A stretch of 64,000 nucleotides of DNA from Zoogloea sp035335645 (lineage in GTDB: Bacteria; Pseudomonadota; Gammaproteobacteria; Burkholderiales; Rhodocyclaceae). Below the pieces are notes generated by a model, which was given only the letters and a program-made list of their open reading frames with translations, ran no database searches and was not told the origin of the DNA. Of the stretch, positions 7,477 to 16,202 are shown piece by piece; within the stretch, counting starts at the first letter, position 1, and the number at the start of each line of letters is the position of its first letter. The position numbers and the translations under genes are program-made. Location of the stretch: the NCBI GenBank assembly GCA_035335645.1, contig DAOQMM010000001.1:36913-100912 (forward strand), read 5' to 3'.

Positions 7477-9486
7477 TCAGAAGCGGAGGTTGGCGGTGAG
7501 GTAATACTCCCGGGGAACGGGGTACGCCGAGCTGGAGATCAGTGCGAGCCCTCCGAATTCCGTGTGGGCAGGGCCCATCAGGTTGCGGCCCACGAGCGCC
7601 AGATCGGCCGATTTGCTGGCCCGCCACGCCAGGCGCATGTCCGCAGTCAGGTAGTCGGCGACGGCCTGCGCGGGCAGAGCGCTCACGTAACGTGCCTGAA
7701 CATCGAGTTCGAGGTCATGGCGCAGGTCGGATCGGGAGATGATGCTGATCTGGTGGCGGGGGGATTCACCCTCGGCACGCAGCGGCAGGAGTTCCGTATT
7801 GCCGGGCTTGGTGTGCAGGTTCAGATCGAGATACGAGTAGGCCGTCAGCAGGCGCCAGGTGGTCGAGGGGCGGTAATCCAGGGAGATTTCGAACCCCGTG
7901 GCGCGGCCTTCCAGATTGTTGCCGGCACGTGCTATCCACGACATGGCGCGAGGCGGGAAAGGCGGGATCACGAGCGATGGCGTGCCGATCATGTCCACGC
8001 TGAGCAGCCTGTCGTAGTCGTTGATGAAGGCCGCGGTATCCAGGCTGAGGCGGGGTGAAAGTTGCGCCCGGTAGCCGATTTCGTACGCGATGAGACGTTC
8101 CGAGGCGAGATTCGGATTACCCACGGCGCTGACCGCCACGGGCAGTCCGAATGTCTGGGGCGTGGGGGCCAGACTGGAGTTGAGCGTTGCGCTGTCTTCG
8201 ATGATGGAGGGTGTCCGGACGGCCCGTGATACCGCCATCCAGGCCGTGCTGCCGGAGCCTGACGTCCACCGCAGGCGGGCCGACGGCTGCCACTCCAGGC
8301 CGGTGAAGTCATTGTGCTCGCCCTTGACCCCGAGGGTCAGGCGCAGACGCTCGGCCAGGCTGACCGTATCTTCGGCGAAGATGCTGAACAATTGGTCGGT
8401 GCGCTGTGGGCGCGTCACGCTGGTGGGGAGGGTCAGGTTGGCATCTGCCTGGACGGCTCGGTAGCCGAAGCCCGCAATCAGGCTATGGGGCCCGGCGTCG
8501 GCAAAATGATGGCGGAAGTTCACGTCGGCCGTATTGATCTGGGCCGTGGCTGCGTTGCCGGCCGCACGCCAGTGGTCGAGACTGAACTGGTTGTAGTACG
8601 CCCGCAATTCGTCCCGGCTGCCATCCCCGTGCCCATGTTCCCAACGGCCGAGCAGATGGGCACCGGAATACTGTCGTTCGTCGGGCTTCATCTCACGGAA
8701 GGCCTCGCCCTGAACCGTGACCGTGTGGCCTGCCGATTCCCAGTCGTTGCGGAAGCCGGCGCGTCCACCGCTCCAGCGCATGTCGTCCTGGGTCGACGGG
8801 TCGGGGTTGGCAAACCGGTCGGCCTGATGCACCTTGGCGTACACGCGCCCGAAGCTGTGGTCGTTCAGGCGGTAGCCGTGGCGGGCGACGACTTCGGACT
8901 GGTGGTTGCCGACAACCGTGCCCACCAGCGTGCCTTGGGTGTCTTCGCTGTGGCGGGTGATGACGTTGATCACGCCATTGACCGCATTGGCCCCCCAAGT
9001 GCTGCCGCCGGGGCCGCGGACCACCTCGATACGGTCGATGTCCTGCATCACCAGATTCAGTTCGTCCCACAGCACGCCCGAGAAAAAGGGCGTGTAGACG
9101 CTGCGGCCGTCCACCATGACCAGCAACTTGTTGGCAAACTGATTGTTGAAGCCGCGGGCACTGACGGCCCACTCGGTTGCCGAGATACGGGCGACGTTGA
9201 GGCCGGGCACCGTACGCAGGAGTTCCGGGATCGTCGTGGCCCCTGAGCGGCGGATGTCCTCGGCGGTGAGCACGGTGACCGCTGCGGCCGTGTCTTCGAC
9301 CCGTTCGCTGCGCTGACTGGCGATCGACACCCGAATGTCGGCCAATTCGTCAAGGCTCATCTGTTTGAGGCTGCTCAGGGCATCGGTGTCGGCCTGCGCG
9401 CTGGTGCCCAGGAGGGCGATGCCCAGGGCGAGGGCGGTGCGCGCAAGGGGCGCCATCAGGTGATGGGGCGGGCGGAGCGGTGGCAT
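7477..9486 (-). CDS. TonB-dependent outer-membrane receptor
   Basis: About 669 residues: a signal peptide ending near TSAQA, a plug domain (SIASQRSERVEDTAAAVTVL through IEVVRGPGGSTWGANAVNGV) and a 22-stranded-type barrel ending in the aromatic residue of YYLTANLRF. I prefer the ATG at 9486 because AGAGGA sits six bases upstream; the frame is open to 9588. It leads a tight operon with the YfiR-like and hybrid kinase genes. No iron-uptake ABC transporter, TonB or heme gene is nearby, so it may act as a signalling receptor rather than a nutrient importer. The ligand cannot be read from the sequence. Confidence 0.92.
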   Translation of the reverse strand: MPPLRPPHHLMAPLARTALALGIALLGTSAQADTDALSSLKQMSLDELADIRVSIASQRSERVEDTAAAVTVLTAEDIRRSGATTIPELLRTVPGLNVARISATEWAVSARGFNNQFANKLLVMVDGRSVYTPFFSGVLWDELNLVMQDIDRIEVVRGPGGSTWGANAVNGVINVITRHSEDTQGTLVGTVVGNHQSEVVARHGYRLNDHSFGRVYAKVHQADRFANPDPSTQDDMRWSGGRAGFRNDWESAGHTVTVQGEAFREMKPDERQYSGAHLLGRWEHGHGDGSRDELRAYYNQFSLDHWRAAGNAATAQINTADVNFRHHFADAGPHSLIAGFGYRAVQADANLTLPTSVTRPQRTDQLFSIFAEDTVSLAERLRLTLGVKGEHNDFTGLEWQPSARLRWTSGSGSTAWMAVSRAVRTPSIIEDSATLNSSLAPTPQTFGLPVAVSAVGNPNLASERLIAYEIGYRAQLSPRLSLDTAAFINDYDRLLSVDMIGTPSLVIPPFPPRAMSWIARAGNNLEGRATGFEISLDYRPSTTWRLLTAYSYLDLNLHTKPGNTELLPLRAEGESPRHQISIISRSDLRHDLELDVQARYVSALPAQAVADYLTADMRLAWRASKSADLALVGRNLMGPAHTEFGGLALISSSAYPVPREYYLTANLRF

Positions 9487-9612
9487 GCGGATTCCTCTGG
9501 CGGGGCCGGGGGGCGGCCGGAAGTTGCCTGGTCGGTACGGAAAAGTGCTCCGGATTCTAGCTGCCCTGCGGATTCTGCCTGTCACCATATGTCACGTCGG
9601 GCGGCATAAATG

Positions 9613-9651
9613 AAAAACCCCGGCCACCGCGTCCACGCGGCGAACCGGGGT
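9613..9651 (-). terminator. Intrinsic terminator after gcvP
   Basis: On the minus strand, ACCCCGG and CCGGGGT close a long hairpin with an inner CCGCG/CGCGG stem, followed directly by TTTTT. It starts about 20 bases after the gcvP stop and ends the gcvTHP transcript before the receptor gene on the same strand. Confidence 0.9.
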
Positions 9652-9670
9652 GATCGGGCAGGCTGAGCGA

Positions 9671-12565
9671 TCAGTCGGCGTAGGCGTCCATCGGCACGCA
9701 GGCACAGAACAGGTTGCGGTCGCCATACACATCGTCGATGCGATTGACGCTGGGCCAGAACTTGTTCTCGCCGACCCAGGGCAGCGGGAAGGCGGCTTCG
9801 CTGCGGCTATAGGGGCGGTTCCAGTCGCCCAGGAGATCGGCCTGGGTATGGGGCGCATGCTTGAGGGGATTGTCGTCGGCGGGCAGGCGACCGTCCTCGA
9901 CGGCGCGGATCTCTGCACGGATGCTGATCATGGCCGCAATGAAGCGGTCGAGTTCGCCCTTGTCCTCGGATTCGGTCGGCTCCACCATGATCGTGCCGGC
10001 TACCGGGAAGGACATGGTCGGCGCGTGGAAGCCGTAATCCATCAGACGCTTGGCGATGTCCACCTCGGTGATGCCGGTGGCGGCCTTGATCGGGCGGATG
10101 TCGAGGATGCATTCGTGGGCGACGCGGCCCTGACCGCCCGAGTAGAGCACGGGATAGTGATCCTTCAGCAGGGTGGCCACGTAGTTGGCGTTGAGGATGG
10201 CGATTTCGGTGGCCTGCCGCAGACCGCGGCCGCCCATCATGGTGATGTACATCCACGAGATCGGGAGGATGCTGGCCGAGCCGAACGGGGCCGCGGAGAC
10301 GGCGCCCTGGCCGGCCTGCGGGCGTGCCTCGTCGCCCGTGGGCGCCACTGCGTGGTCGGCCATGTAGGGCGCCAGATGCGCCTTGAGGCCGATGGGGCCC
10401 ATGCCCGGCCCGCCGCCGCCATGGGGGATGCAGAAGGTCTTGTGCAGGTTCATGTGGCTCACGTCCGCACCGATGGTGGCGGGGGAGGTGAGGCCGACCT
10501 GGGCGTTGAGGTTGGCGCCGTCCATATACACCTGGCCCCCGTGGCGATGCACGGCGGCGCAGATTTCGCGGATGTTCTCCTCGAACACGCCGTGGGTGGA
10601 CGGGTAGGTGATCATCAGCGCGGCAAGACGATCGGCAAAGCGGGCGGCCTTGGCCTCCAGGTCGGGCAGATCCACGTTGCCGTTGTCGTCGCAATCCACG
10701 ACGACGACCTCCAGGCCGCACATCTGCGCGGTGGCCGGGTTGGTGCCGTGGGCAGAGCGGGGGATCAGGCACACGTTGCGCTGGCCTTGGCCATTGGCCG
10801 CATGGTAGCGGCGAATCGCCACGAGGCCGGCGTATTCACCCTGGGCGCCCGAGTTGGGCTGCAGGCAGATGGCGTCGAAACCGGTGATGGCACGCAGCTG
10901 GGCGGCGAGGCCGTCGAGGAGCTCCCGGTAGCCGGCGGTCTGCTCGGCCGGTGCGAAGGGATGGATATCGGCAAATTCGGGCCAGGTGACCGGGATCATC
11001 TCGCTGGTGGCGTTGAGCTTCATGGTGCACGAGCCCAGGGAGATCATGGAGTGGTCAAGTGCCAGGTCGCGGTTCTGCAGGCGCTTGAGGTAGCGCAGCA
11101 TCTCGTGTTCGGTGTGGTGGGTGTTGAACACGGGGTGGCTCAGGATGGCGTCGTCGCGCAGCAGACCGGTGGGCAGATTGCCGCCGCGAGCCGCCACGGC
11201 GGCGTCCAGGGCGGCGATGTCGGCCGGGGCGCCCAAGGCGCCGAGCAGGGCGGCGACGTCGGCGGCGGTGGTCTTTTCATCCACCGAGATGCCGAGGCCG
11301 TGACCGTCCAGGTGGCGCAGGTTGAATCCGGCGGCCTGGGCGGCGGCGTACAGGGCGTCGGTGCGCGCGCCGGTGAGGAGCTGAAGTGTGTCGAAGAAGG
11401 CGTCGGTGCGAAGCGTGTACGCAGCGCTCCGCAGGCCTTCGGCCAGCACCGCGGCGAGGCGGTGGATGCGCGCGGCGATGGTGCGCAGGCCTTGCGGGCC
11501 GTGGTACACGGCGTACATCCCGGCCATGTTGGCGAGCAGCACCTGGGACGTGCAGATGTTGGAGTTGGCCTTCTCGCGACGGATGTGCTGCTCGCGGGTC
11601 TGCAGGCTCATGCGCAGGGCGGTCTTGCCACGGGCGTCCTTGGACACGCCGATGATGCGGCCGGGCATGGCGCGCACGTGGGCCTGGCGGGTGGCAAAGA
11701 AGGCCGCGTGGGGCCCGCCGAAGCCGAGGGGCACGCCGAAGCGCTGGGCCGAGCCGAGGGCGATGTCGGCGCCCAGGGCGCCGGGCGACTTGAGCATCAC
11801 CAGGGCCATCAGGTCAGAGGCAACCGCGACCACCGCGCCCTTGGCCTTGAGGCCGGCGATCGCGGCGCTCGGGTCGATGACTTCACCGCGTTCGTTGGGG
11901 TACTGGAGGAGCGCGCCGAAGACCTCGTGATGGGGGGCGTCCTCGGCGGGCCCGACGATCAGCTCGAAGCCGAAGTACTCGGCGCGGGTGCGCACCACGT
12001 CAAGGGTTTGCGGAAAGACGGCTTCATCCACGAAGAAGGCCTGGCTCTTCACCTTGGCGATGCGGCGCGCCATGGTCATGGCCTCGGCGGCGGCAGTCGC
12101 TTCGTCCAGCAGCGAGGCGTTGGCGAGTTCCAGGCCGGTGAGGTCGATCACCATCTGCTGGAAGTTGAGCAGGGCTTCCAGGCGGCCCTGGGCGATCTCG
12201 GCCTGGTAGGGCGTGTAGGCGGTGTACCAGCCGGGGTTCTCCATCACATTGCGCAGGATCACCTTGGGCGTCAGGGTGTCGTAGTAGCCCATGCCAATCA
12301 GGGATTTCTTCAGCACATTCTTCGACGCGATGGCCTTGAGCTCGGCCAGGGCTTCATGCTCGGGCACCGGCTCGCCGAGGGCCAGGGGCGCGGCCAGGCG
12401 GATGCCGGCCGGCACGGTCTGGGCAATCAGCGTCTCCACGCTGTCCACGCCCAGGGCGGCGAGCATGGGCGGGCGTTCGACCGCACAGGGGCCGAGGTGA
12501 CGGTCGATGAAGGCGTCCCGTTGTTCGAGGGCGGACAGGGGGCTGCTGAGGAGGTTCTGCGGCAT
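9671..12565 (-). CDS. gcvP: Glycine dehydrogenase (decarboxylating), P protein
   Basis: A 964-residue single-chain P protein (E. coli about 957). This PLP enzyme decarboxylates glycine and passes the aminomethyl group to lipoyl-GcvH. The PLP lysine lies in NLHKTFCIPHGGGGPGMGPIG-type sequence in the second half; the N-terminal half has the conserved MGYYDTLTPKVILRN and AYTPYQAEIAQGR. The frame is open upstream to 12964 over gcvH, but the ATG at 12565 (MPQNLLSSPL) gives the family-like N-terminus. It is the last gene of gcvT-gcvH-gcvP, 62 bases after gcvH, and is followed by a strong terminator. Confidence 0.97.
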   Translation of the reverse strand: MPQNLLSSPLSALEQRDAFIDRHLGPCAVERPPMLAALGVDSVETLIAQTVPAGIRLAAPLALGEPVPEHEALAELKAIASKNVLKKSLIGMGYYDTLTPKVILRNVMENPGWYTAYTPYQAEIAQGRLEALLNFQQMVIDLTGLELANASLLDEATAAAEAMTMARRIAKVKSQAFFVDEAVFPQTLDVVRTRAEYFGFELIVGPAEDAPHHEVFGALLQYPNERGEVIDPSAAIAGLKAKGAVVAVASDLMALVMLKSPGALGADIALGSAQRFGVPLGFGGPHAAFFATRQAHVRAMPGRIIGVSKDARGKTALRMSLQTREQHIRREKANSNICTSQVLLANMAGMYAVYHGPQGLRTIAARIHRLAAVLAEGLRSAAYTLRTDAFFDTLQLLTGARTDALYAAAQAAGFNLRHLDGHGLGISVDEKTTAADVAALLGALGAPADIAALDAAVAARGGNLPTGLLRDDAILSHPVFNTHHTEHEMLRYLKRLQNRDLALDHSMISLGSCTMKLNATSEMIPVTWPEFADIHPFAPAEQTAGYRELLDGLAAQLRAITGFDAICLQPNSGAQGEYAGLVAIRRYHAANGQGQRNVCLIPRSAHGTNPATAQMCGLEVVVVDCDDNGNVDLPDLEAKAARFADRLAALMITYPSTHGVFEENIREICAAVHRHGGQVYMDGANLNAQVGLTSPATIGADVSHMNLHKTFCIPHGGGGPGMGPIGLKAHLAPYMADHAVAPTGDEARPQAGQGAVSAAPFGSASILPISWMYITMMGGRGLRQATEIAILNANYVATLLKDHYPVLYSGGQGRVAHECILDIRPIKAATGITEVDIAKRLMDYGFHAPTMSFPVAGTIMVEPTESEDKGELDRFIAAMISIRAEIRAVEDGRLPADDNPLKHAPHTQADLLGDWNRPYSRSEAAFPLPWVGENKFWPSVNRIDDVYGDRNLFCACVPMDAYAD

Positions 12566-12627
12566 GGGGAAAACTCGCGTCGAAGGATCGGGCGGGCGCA
12601 CGGACGTGCGCCCGGAGCGACAGGCAG

Positions 12628-13005
12628 TCAGCCGAGGGTGGCGGCGTAGCCGGCGGCGTCGAGGAGGCTGTCGAGGGAGGCCCCGGCGGCGGGCTTGATC
12701 TTGAACAGCCAGGCGGCGTAGGCGTCCGCATTGACGGATTCGGGCGCGTCCACGGCGTCCTGGTTGGCGGCGATGATCTCGCCGGCGACCGGCGCATAGA
12801 TGTCGGAGGCGGCCTTGACCGATTCGATCACGGCGATGGCCTCGCCGGCCTCCACGCTGCGGCCGGCATCCGGCAATTCGAGGAAGACCACGTCGCCGAG
12901 GGCTTCCTGAGCGTGGTCGGTGATGCCGACCGTGAGGGTGCCGTCCGCTTCGGTGCGGACCCATTCGTGGGAGGCGGTGTAGCGCAGGTCGTCAGGGGTG
13001 TTCAT
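12628..13005 (-). CDS. gcvH: Glycine cleavage system H protein
   Basis: A 125-residue lipoyl carrier protein that shuttles the aminomethyl group between GcvP, GcvT and lipoamide dehydrogenase. The lipoylated lysine lies in ESVKAASDIYAPVAGEI. I chose the ATG at 13005 because AAGGA lies at a suitable distance; a TTG at 13014 would be too close to it. It sits between gcvT and gcvP in one riboswitch-controlled operon. Confidence 0.97.
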   Translation of the reverse strand: MNTPDDLRYTASHEWVRTEADGTLTVGITDHAQEALGDVVFLELPDAGRSVEAGEAIAVIESVKAASDIYAPVAGEIIAANQDAVDAPESVNADAYAAWLFKIKPAAGASLDSLLDAAGYAATLG

Positions 13006-13056
13006 GGTGTTCAATCCTTTTGGGGAGTCAAAGGGGAGAAAGGGAGCAGGGTGAGA

Positions 13057-14139
13057 TCAGATCAGGGCCTGGCCGTTGCGTGCGAACGGCGGCTTGACCA
13101 CGCGGGCCTTGAGGCGCTTGCCGCGGATGTCCACCTCGACGGCGTCGCCAGGCTGGACACCCAGGGGCAGGCGGGCCAGGGCGATAGATTTCTGCAGGGT
13201 CGGCGAGAACGTGCCGCTGGTGGTCTCGCCGTCGCCCTGGGCGCAGAAGACGGCCTGGTGGCTGCGCAGCACGCCCTTGTCTTCCAGCACCAGGCCCAGG
13301 GTCTGGCGGCGCGTGCCCTGGGCGATGAGGGCGGCCTTGCCGACGAAATCGCGGGCGGCGTCCTTGAGGTCCACGGTCCAGGCGAGACCCGCATCGAGGG
13401 GCGAGACGTTCTCGTCCATGTCGTTGCCGTAAAGCGCCATGCCGGCCTCCAGGCGCAGGGTGTCGCGGGCACCGAGGCCGCAGGGTGCCACGCCGGCATT
13501 GACCAGATCGACCCACAGGCCGGCCGCTTTTTCGGCGGGCAGGGTAATCTCGAAGCCATCCTCGCCGGTGTAGCCCGTGCGGGCGATGAAATACTCGCCG
13601 AAGTCGACCGCCTGGAAGGGCTTGAGGTGCGCCGAGACGACCTCCGCGCCGGGAATGGCAGCCCACACCTTGGCACGGGCCTCAGGCCCCTGAACGGCGA
13701 TCATGGCCAGGTCGCGGCGCACGGTGAGGCGGGCGTCGGCGCCGGAAGCCTGCAGGCGCTCGTGCATCCAGGCCACGTCCTTGTCGGCGGTGCCGGCGTT
13801 GACGACGACGCGGTAATGGGTGTCGCTCAGGTGGTAGACGATCAGGTCGTCGATGACGCCGCCGTCCGGGTTGAGCATGCAGGCGTACAAGGCCTTGCCC
13901 GGTTCGCTGAGCTTGGCCACATCGTTGGCGATCAGGCCGCGCAGGAAGCCCCGGGCGTCACGTCCGTCCAGGTCAAGGGCGAGCATGTGGGAGACGTCGA
14001 ACATGCCGGCGGTGCGACGCACGGCATGGTGCTCCTCGATCTGCGAGCCGTAATTGACGGGCATCTCCCAGCCGGCGAAATCGACCATGCGGGCGCCGGC
14101 GGCGACGTGGGTGGCGTAGAGGGGGGTGTGCTGGGGCAT
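13057..14139 (-). CDS. gcvT: Aminomethyltransferase, T protein of glycine cleavage
   Basis: A 360-residue folate enzyme that releases ammonia from the GcvH aminomethyl adduct and forms 5,10-methylene-tetrahydrofolate. The N-terminus TPLYATHVAAGARMVDFAGW, the GMFDVSHM motif and ARTGYTGEDGFEI are family signatures. A GGAGAG ribosome site precedes the ATG. It is the first gene of the operon; its roughly 270-base leader carries a tandem glycine riboswitch and a terminator hairpin, so expression should respond to glycine. Confidence 0.97.
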   Translation of the reverse strand: MPQHTPLYATHVAAGARMVDFAGWEMPVNYGSQIEEHHAVRRTAGMFDVSHMLALDLDGRDARGFLRGLIANDVAKLSEPGKALYACMLNPDGGVIDDLIVYHLSDTHYRVVVNAGTADKDVAWMHERLQASGADARLTVRRDLAMIAVQGPEARAKVWAAIPGAEVVSAHLKPFQAVDFGEYFIARTGYTGEDGFEITLPAEKAAGLWVDLVNAGVAPCGLGARDTLRLEAGMALYGNDMDENVSPLDAGLAWTVDLKDAARDFVGKAALIAQGTRRQTLGLVLEDKGVLRSHQAVFCAQGDGETTSGTFSPTLQKSIALARLPLGVQPGDAVEVDIRGKRLKARVVKPPFARNGQALI

Positions 14140-14174
14140 GGAGCTCTCCGGTGGCGAATCGGTTCAGTTTAGGC

Positions 14175-14214
14175 AAACAAAAGGGCCGGCGCGACAATGC
14201 CATCGCGGCGGCCC
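14175..14214 (-). terminator. Intrinsic terminator between the glycine riboswitch and gcvT
   Basis: On the minus strand, GGGCCG and CGGCCC enclose a second stem CGCGA/TCGCG around a short loop, followed by TTTTGTTT. It starts directly after the P1 helix of the second glycine aptamer and ends about 35 bases before the gcvT start. It is the likely transcription-attenuation platform of the riboswitch. Whether glycine prevents or promotes it cannot be read directly; glycine-on control is usual for gcv operons. Confidence 0.85.
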
Positions 14215-14215
14215 C

Positions 14216-14409
14216 ATCTGTCCCTTGTACCTGAGAGATTGCGGCGTGTCCGACACGCTGCGTGCCCCTTCGGTGGATGCGGACCCGGCGTGGCGGGCGG
14301 CATCACTCTCCAGATTTGTGATTCGTCGTCGGTCCTTTTGCCTGAGCGGTTCCGGGGGTTGCGCCTTCGGCGGTTCGCAGCGCGGGTGCGAACGCTCTCC
14401 CGTACGACG
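14216..14409 (-). ncRNA. Tandem glycine riboswitch
   Basis: Two complete glycine aptamers lie in series on the minus strand. Aptamer 1 (about 14324-14409) has a CGTCGT/ACGACG P1 helix, GGAGAG, CCGAAGGCGCAA and CTCAGGCAAAAGGAC. Aptamer 2 (about 14216-14315) has an ATCT/AGAT P1 helix, GGAGAG, CCGAAGGGGCA and CTCAGGTACAAGGGACAG. Their spacing is short, as in cooperative tandem switches. It fills the long non-coding interval before gcvT (14140-14456) together with the terminator and promoter. Confidence 0.95.
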
Positions 14410-14415
14410 GCGCGC

Positions 14416-14444
14416 ACCATACCATTGCGGGCGGTGGGCGGCAA
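14416..14444 (-). promoter_or_regulatory. Sigma-70-like promoter of the gcv riboswitch transcript
   Basis: On the minus strand a -35 box TTGCCG (14439-14444) and a -10 box TATGGT (14416-14421) are separated by exactly 17 bases. Transcription would start about base 14409, at the 5' strand of the first aptamer's P1 helix, which independently supports the call. Confidence 0.75.
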
Positions 14445-14456
14445 GCGTCTGTTACA

Positions 14457-15341
14457 ATGCCATGGATGTGGACGTCGCGAAGCCGCTTCCTGCCCGTGAG
14501 GGGCCTGCGCTATCACCTGCGGGAGTGGGGGCGCGAAGGTGCGCCCCGGCTCTTCCTGCTGCACGGCTGGATGGACGTGTCCGCGTCCTTTCAGTTCGTC
14601 GTGGAAGCCCTGCGGCACGACTGGCACGTGCTGGCGCCGGACTGGCGCGGCTTCGGGCACTCCGAGTGGCGGGGCGATGCCTACTGGTTTCCCGATTATC
14701 TCGGCGATCTCGATGCTTTGTTGACGGCCTTGTCGCCGGATGCACCGGTCGATCTGGTCGGCCACAGTCTGGGCGGCAATGTGGCCTGCCTGTACGCGGG
14801 TGTCCGGCCCGCGCGGGTGCGGCGGCTGGTGGCGCTGGACGCCTTCGGCCTTGCCGACACGGCGCCGGAGCAGGCGCCCGGCCGACTGGAAAAATGGCTG
14901 CGGGAATTGTCCGGGCCAGCGGCCTTCCGCTGCTATCCGGACTGCGCGGCGCTGGCCGAGCGCTTGCGGGCGGACAATCCGCGTCTGAGCGCCGAGCGGG
15001 CTGCGTGGCTTGCCGAGCATCTGGGCGAGGCGGACGGTGAGGGCGGCATCCGTCTGGCGGGCGATCCGGCTCACCGGCGCGTGAATCCGGTGCTGTACCG
15101 GCGTGGGGAGGCCCGCGCCTGCTGGCAGCGGGTCACGGCGCCCACCCTGTGGGTGGTGCCGGAAGCGGCGGCGCTGCGTGGCCGCCTGGGGGTCAGCGAC
15201 GAGGCGCACGCCGAGGCGCGTGACTGCTTCCGGGATTTTCGCGAAGTGACCGTGGCGGACAGTGGCCACAACCTGCATCACGACCAGCCGGGGGAAGTGG
15301 CCCGGATCATCGAGACGTTCCTGTTGTCGAAGGCATCATGA
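14457..15341 (+). CDS. Alpha/beta fold hydrolase
   Basis: About 294 residues with a full alpha/beta-hydrolase layout: oxyanion region LFLLHGWMDVSASF, nucleophile elbow VGHSLGGNVA, a cap region, and the late catalytic histidine in DSGHNLHHDQP. No signal peptide, so probably a cytoplasmic esterase or related hydrolase; the substrate is not evident. The start is uncertain: ATG 14457 overlaps a possible -10 hexamer (TACAAT, 14453-14458), and ATG 14466 or GTG 14496 are alternatives. It overlaps the next gene as ATGA and is divergent from gcvT. Confidence 0.85.
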   Translation: MPWMWTSRSRFLPVRGLRYHLREWGREGAPRLFLLHGWMDVSASFQFVVEALRHDWHVLAPDWRGFGHSEWRGDAYWFPDYLGDLDALLTALSPDAPVDLVGHSLGGNVACLYAGVRPARVRRLVALDAFGLADTAPEQAPGRLEKWLRELSGPAAFRCYPDCAALAERLRADNPRLSAERAAWLAEHLGEADGEGGIRLAGDPAHRRVNPVLYRRGEARACWQRVTAPTLWVVPEAAALRGRLGVSDEAHAEARDCFRDFREVTVADSGHNLHHDQPGEVARIIETFLLSKAS

Positions 15342-16177
15342 ACCCAGTCAACGCCGATCTGCACTGCCATTCCACCGCCTCCGACGGCACCCTGGCGCCG
15401 GCCCAGGTGGTGCGCCGTGCCCACGCCAACGGGGTGGACCTCCTCGCCCTCACCGACCATGACGAACTGCTTGGCCTTGCCGAGGCTGCGGACGCGGCCC
15501 GGGACGTCGGCCTGCGTTTTGTGCCTGGGGTCGAGGTCTCCGTTTCCTGGCTCGACCAGACGGTGCATGTTGTTGGCCTGAATATCGATCCGAGCCATCC
15601 GGCGCTGGTGGCCGGTCTGCACCAAGTGCGCGAAGGGCGGGACGGTCGAGCGGGGCAGATCGCCGCGGAACTCGACCGGATCGGCATCCATGGTGCCCTC
15701 GAAGGCGCCTTGCGCTACGCCGGCAATCCGGCCCTGGTCAGCCGGGCGCATTTCGCACGCTATCTTGTGGAGATCGGCATCGCACGCAACGTCCACGACG
15801 TCTTCCTCCATTACCTCGCGCGGGGCAAACCCGGCTATGTAGAGCACGTCTGGGCGACCCTGGATGAGGCGGTCGGCTGGATCCGTGGTGCGGGCGGTGT
15901 CGCGGTGATCGCCCATCCGGGCCGCTATCGTCTCGGTCACGTGGAGATGGATCTGCTCTTCGAGCGCTTCCGCGACCTGGGCGGCGAGGGTGTGGAGGTC
16001 TGCTGCGGCGCCCACGATGGGGGGCAGGTGCTGGCCTTTTCGCGAGTTGCCCGCAAGTATGGTCTGCTGGCGTCCCGTGCCTCGGATTTTCATGGACCGG
16101 AAGACAGTCCGGTCGACCTCGGCCGGGCGCCGCCCCTGCCGCCCGATCTCACGCCGGTGTGGACGCGCCTGCAGTGA
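15338..16177 (+). CDS. PHP domain phosphoesterase (YciV/TrpH-type, RNase AM-like)
   Basis: A 279-residue PHP-family metal-dependent phosphoesterase. Metal ligands appear in the N-terminal DLHCHSTASDG, in LTDHDELLGL, in PGVEVS and in the late ASDFHG. E. coli YciV (Rnm, RNase AM) has this architecture and degrades 5' ends of short RNAs and pAp-type substrates; the same activity is inferred here. The ATG overlaps the upstream hydrolase stop by four bases, and the YciO gene follows 25 bases on. E. coli also places this gene next to yciO. Confidence 0.88.
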   Translation: MNPVNADLHCHSTASDGTLAPAQVVRRAHANGVDLLALTDHDELLGLAEAADAARDVGLRFVPGVEVSVSWLDQTVHVVGLNIDPSHPALVAGLHQVREGRDGRAGQIAAELDRIGIHGALEGALRYAGNPALVSRAHFARYLVEIGIARNVHDVFLHYLARGKPGYVEHVWATLDEAVGWIRGAGGVAVIAHPGRYRLGHVEMDLLFERFRDLGGEGVEVCCGAHDGGQVLAFSRVARKYGLLASRASDFHGPEDSPVDLGRAPPLPPDLTPVWTRLQ

Positions 16178-16202
16178 GCCTCCTCTTCTTGCAATCTGTG
16201 TC

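Noticed and set aside
9650..12649. A 999-codon plus-strand open frame over gcvP
   Set aside because: gcvP on the minus strand has full family motifs; the plus-strand translation is Gly/His/Val-rich without structure and would run through the gcvP terminator region.
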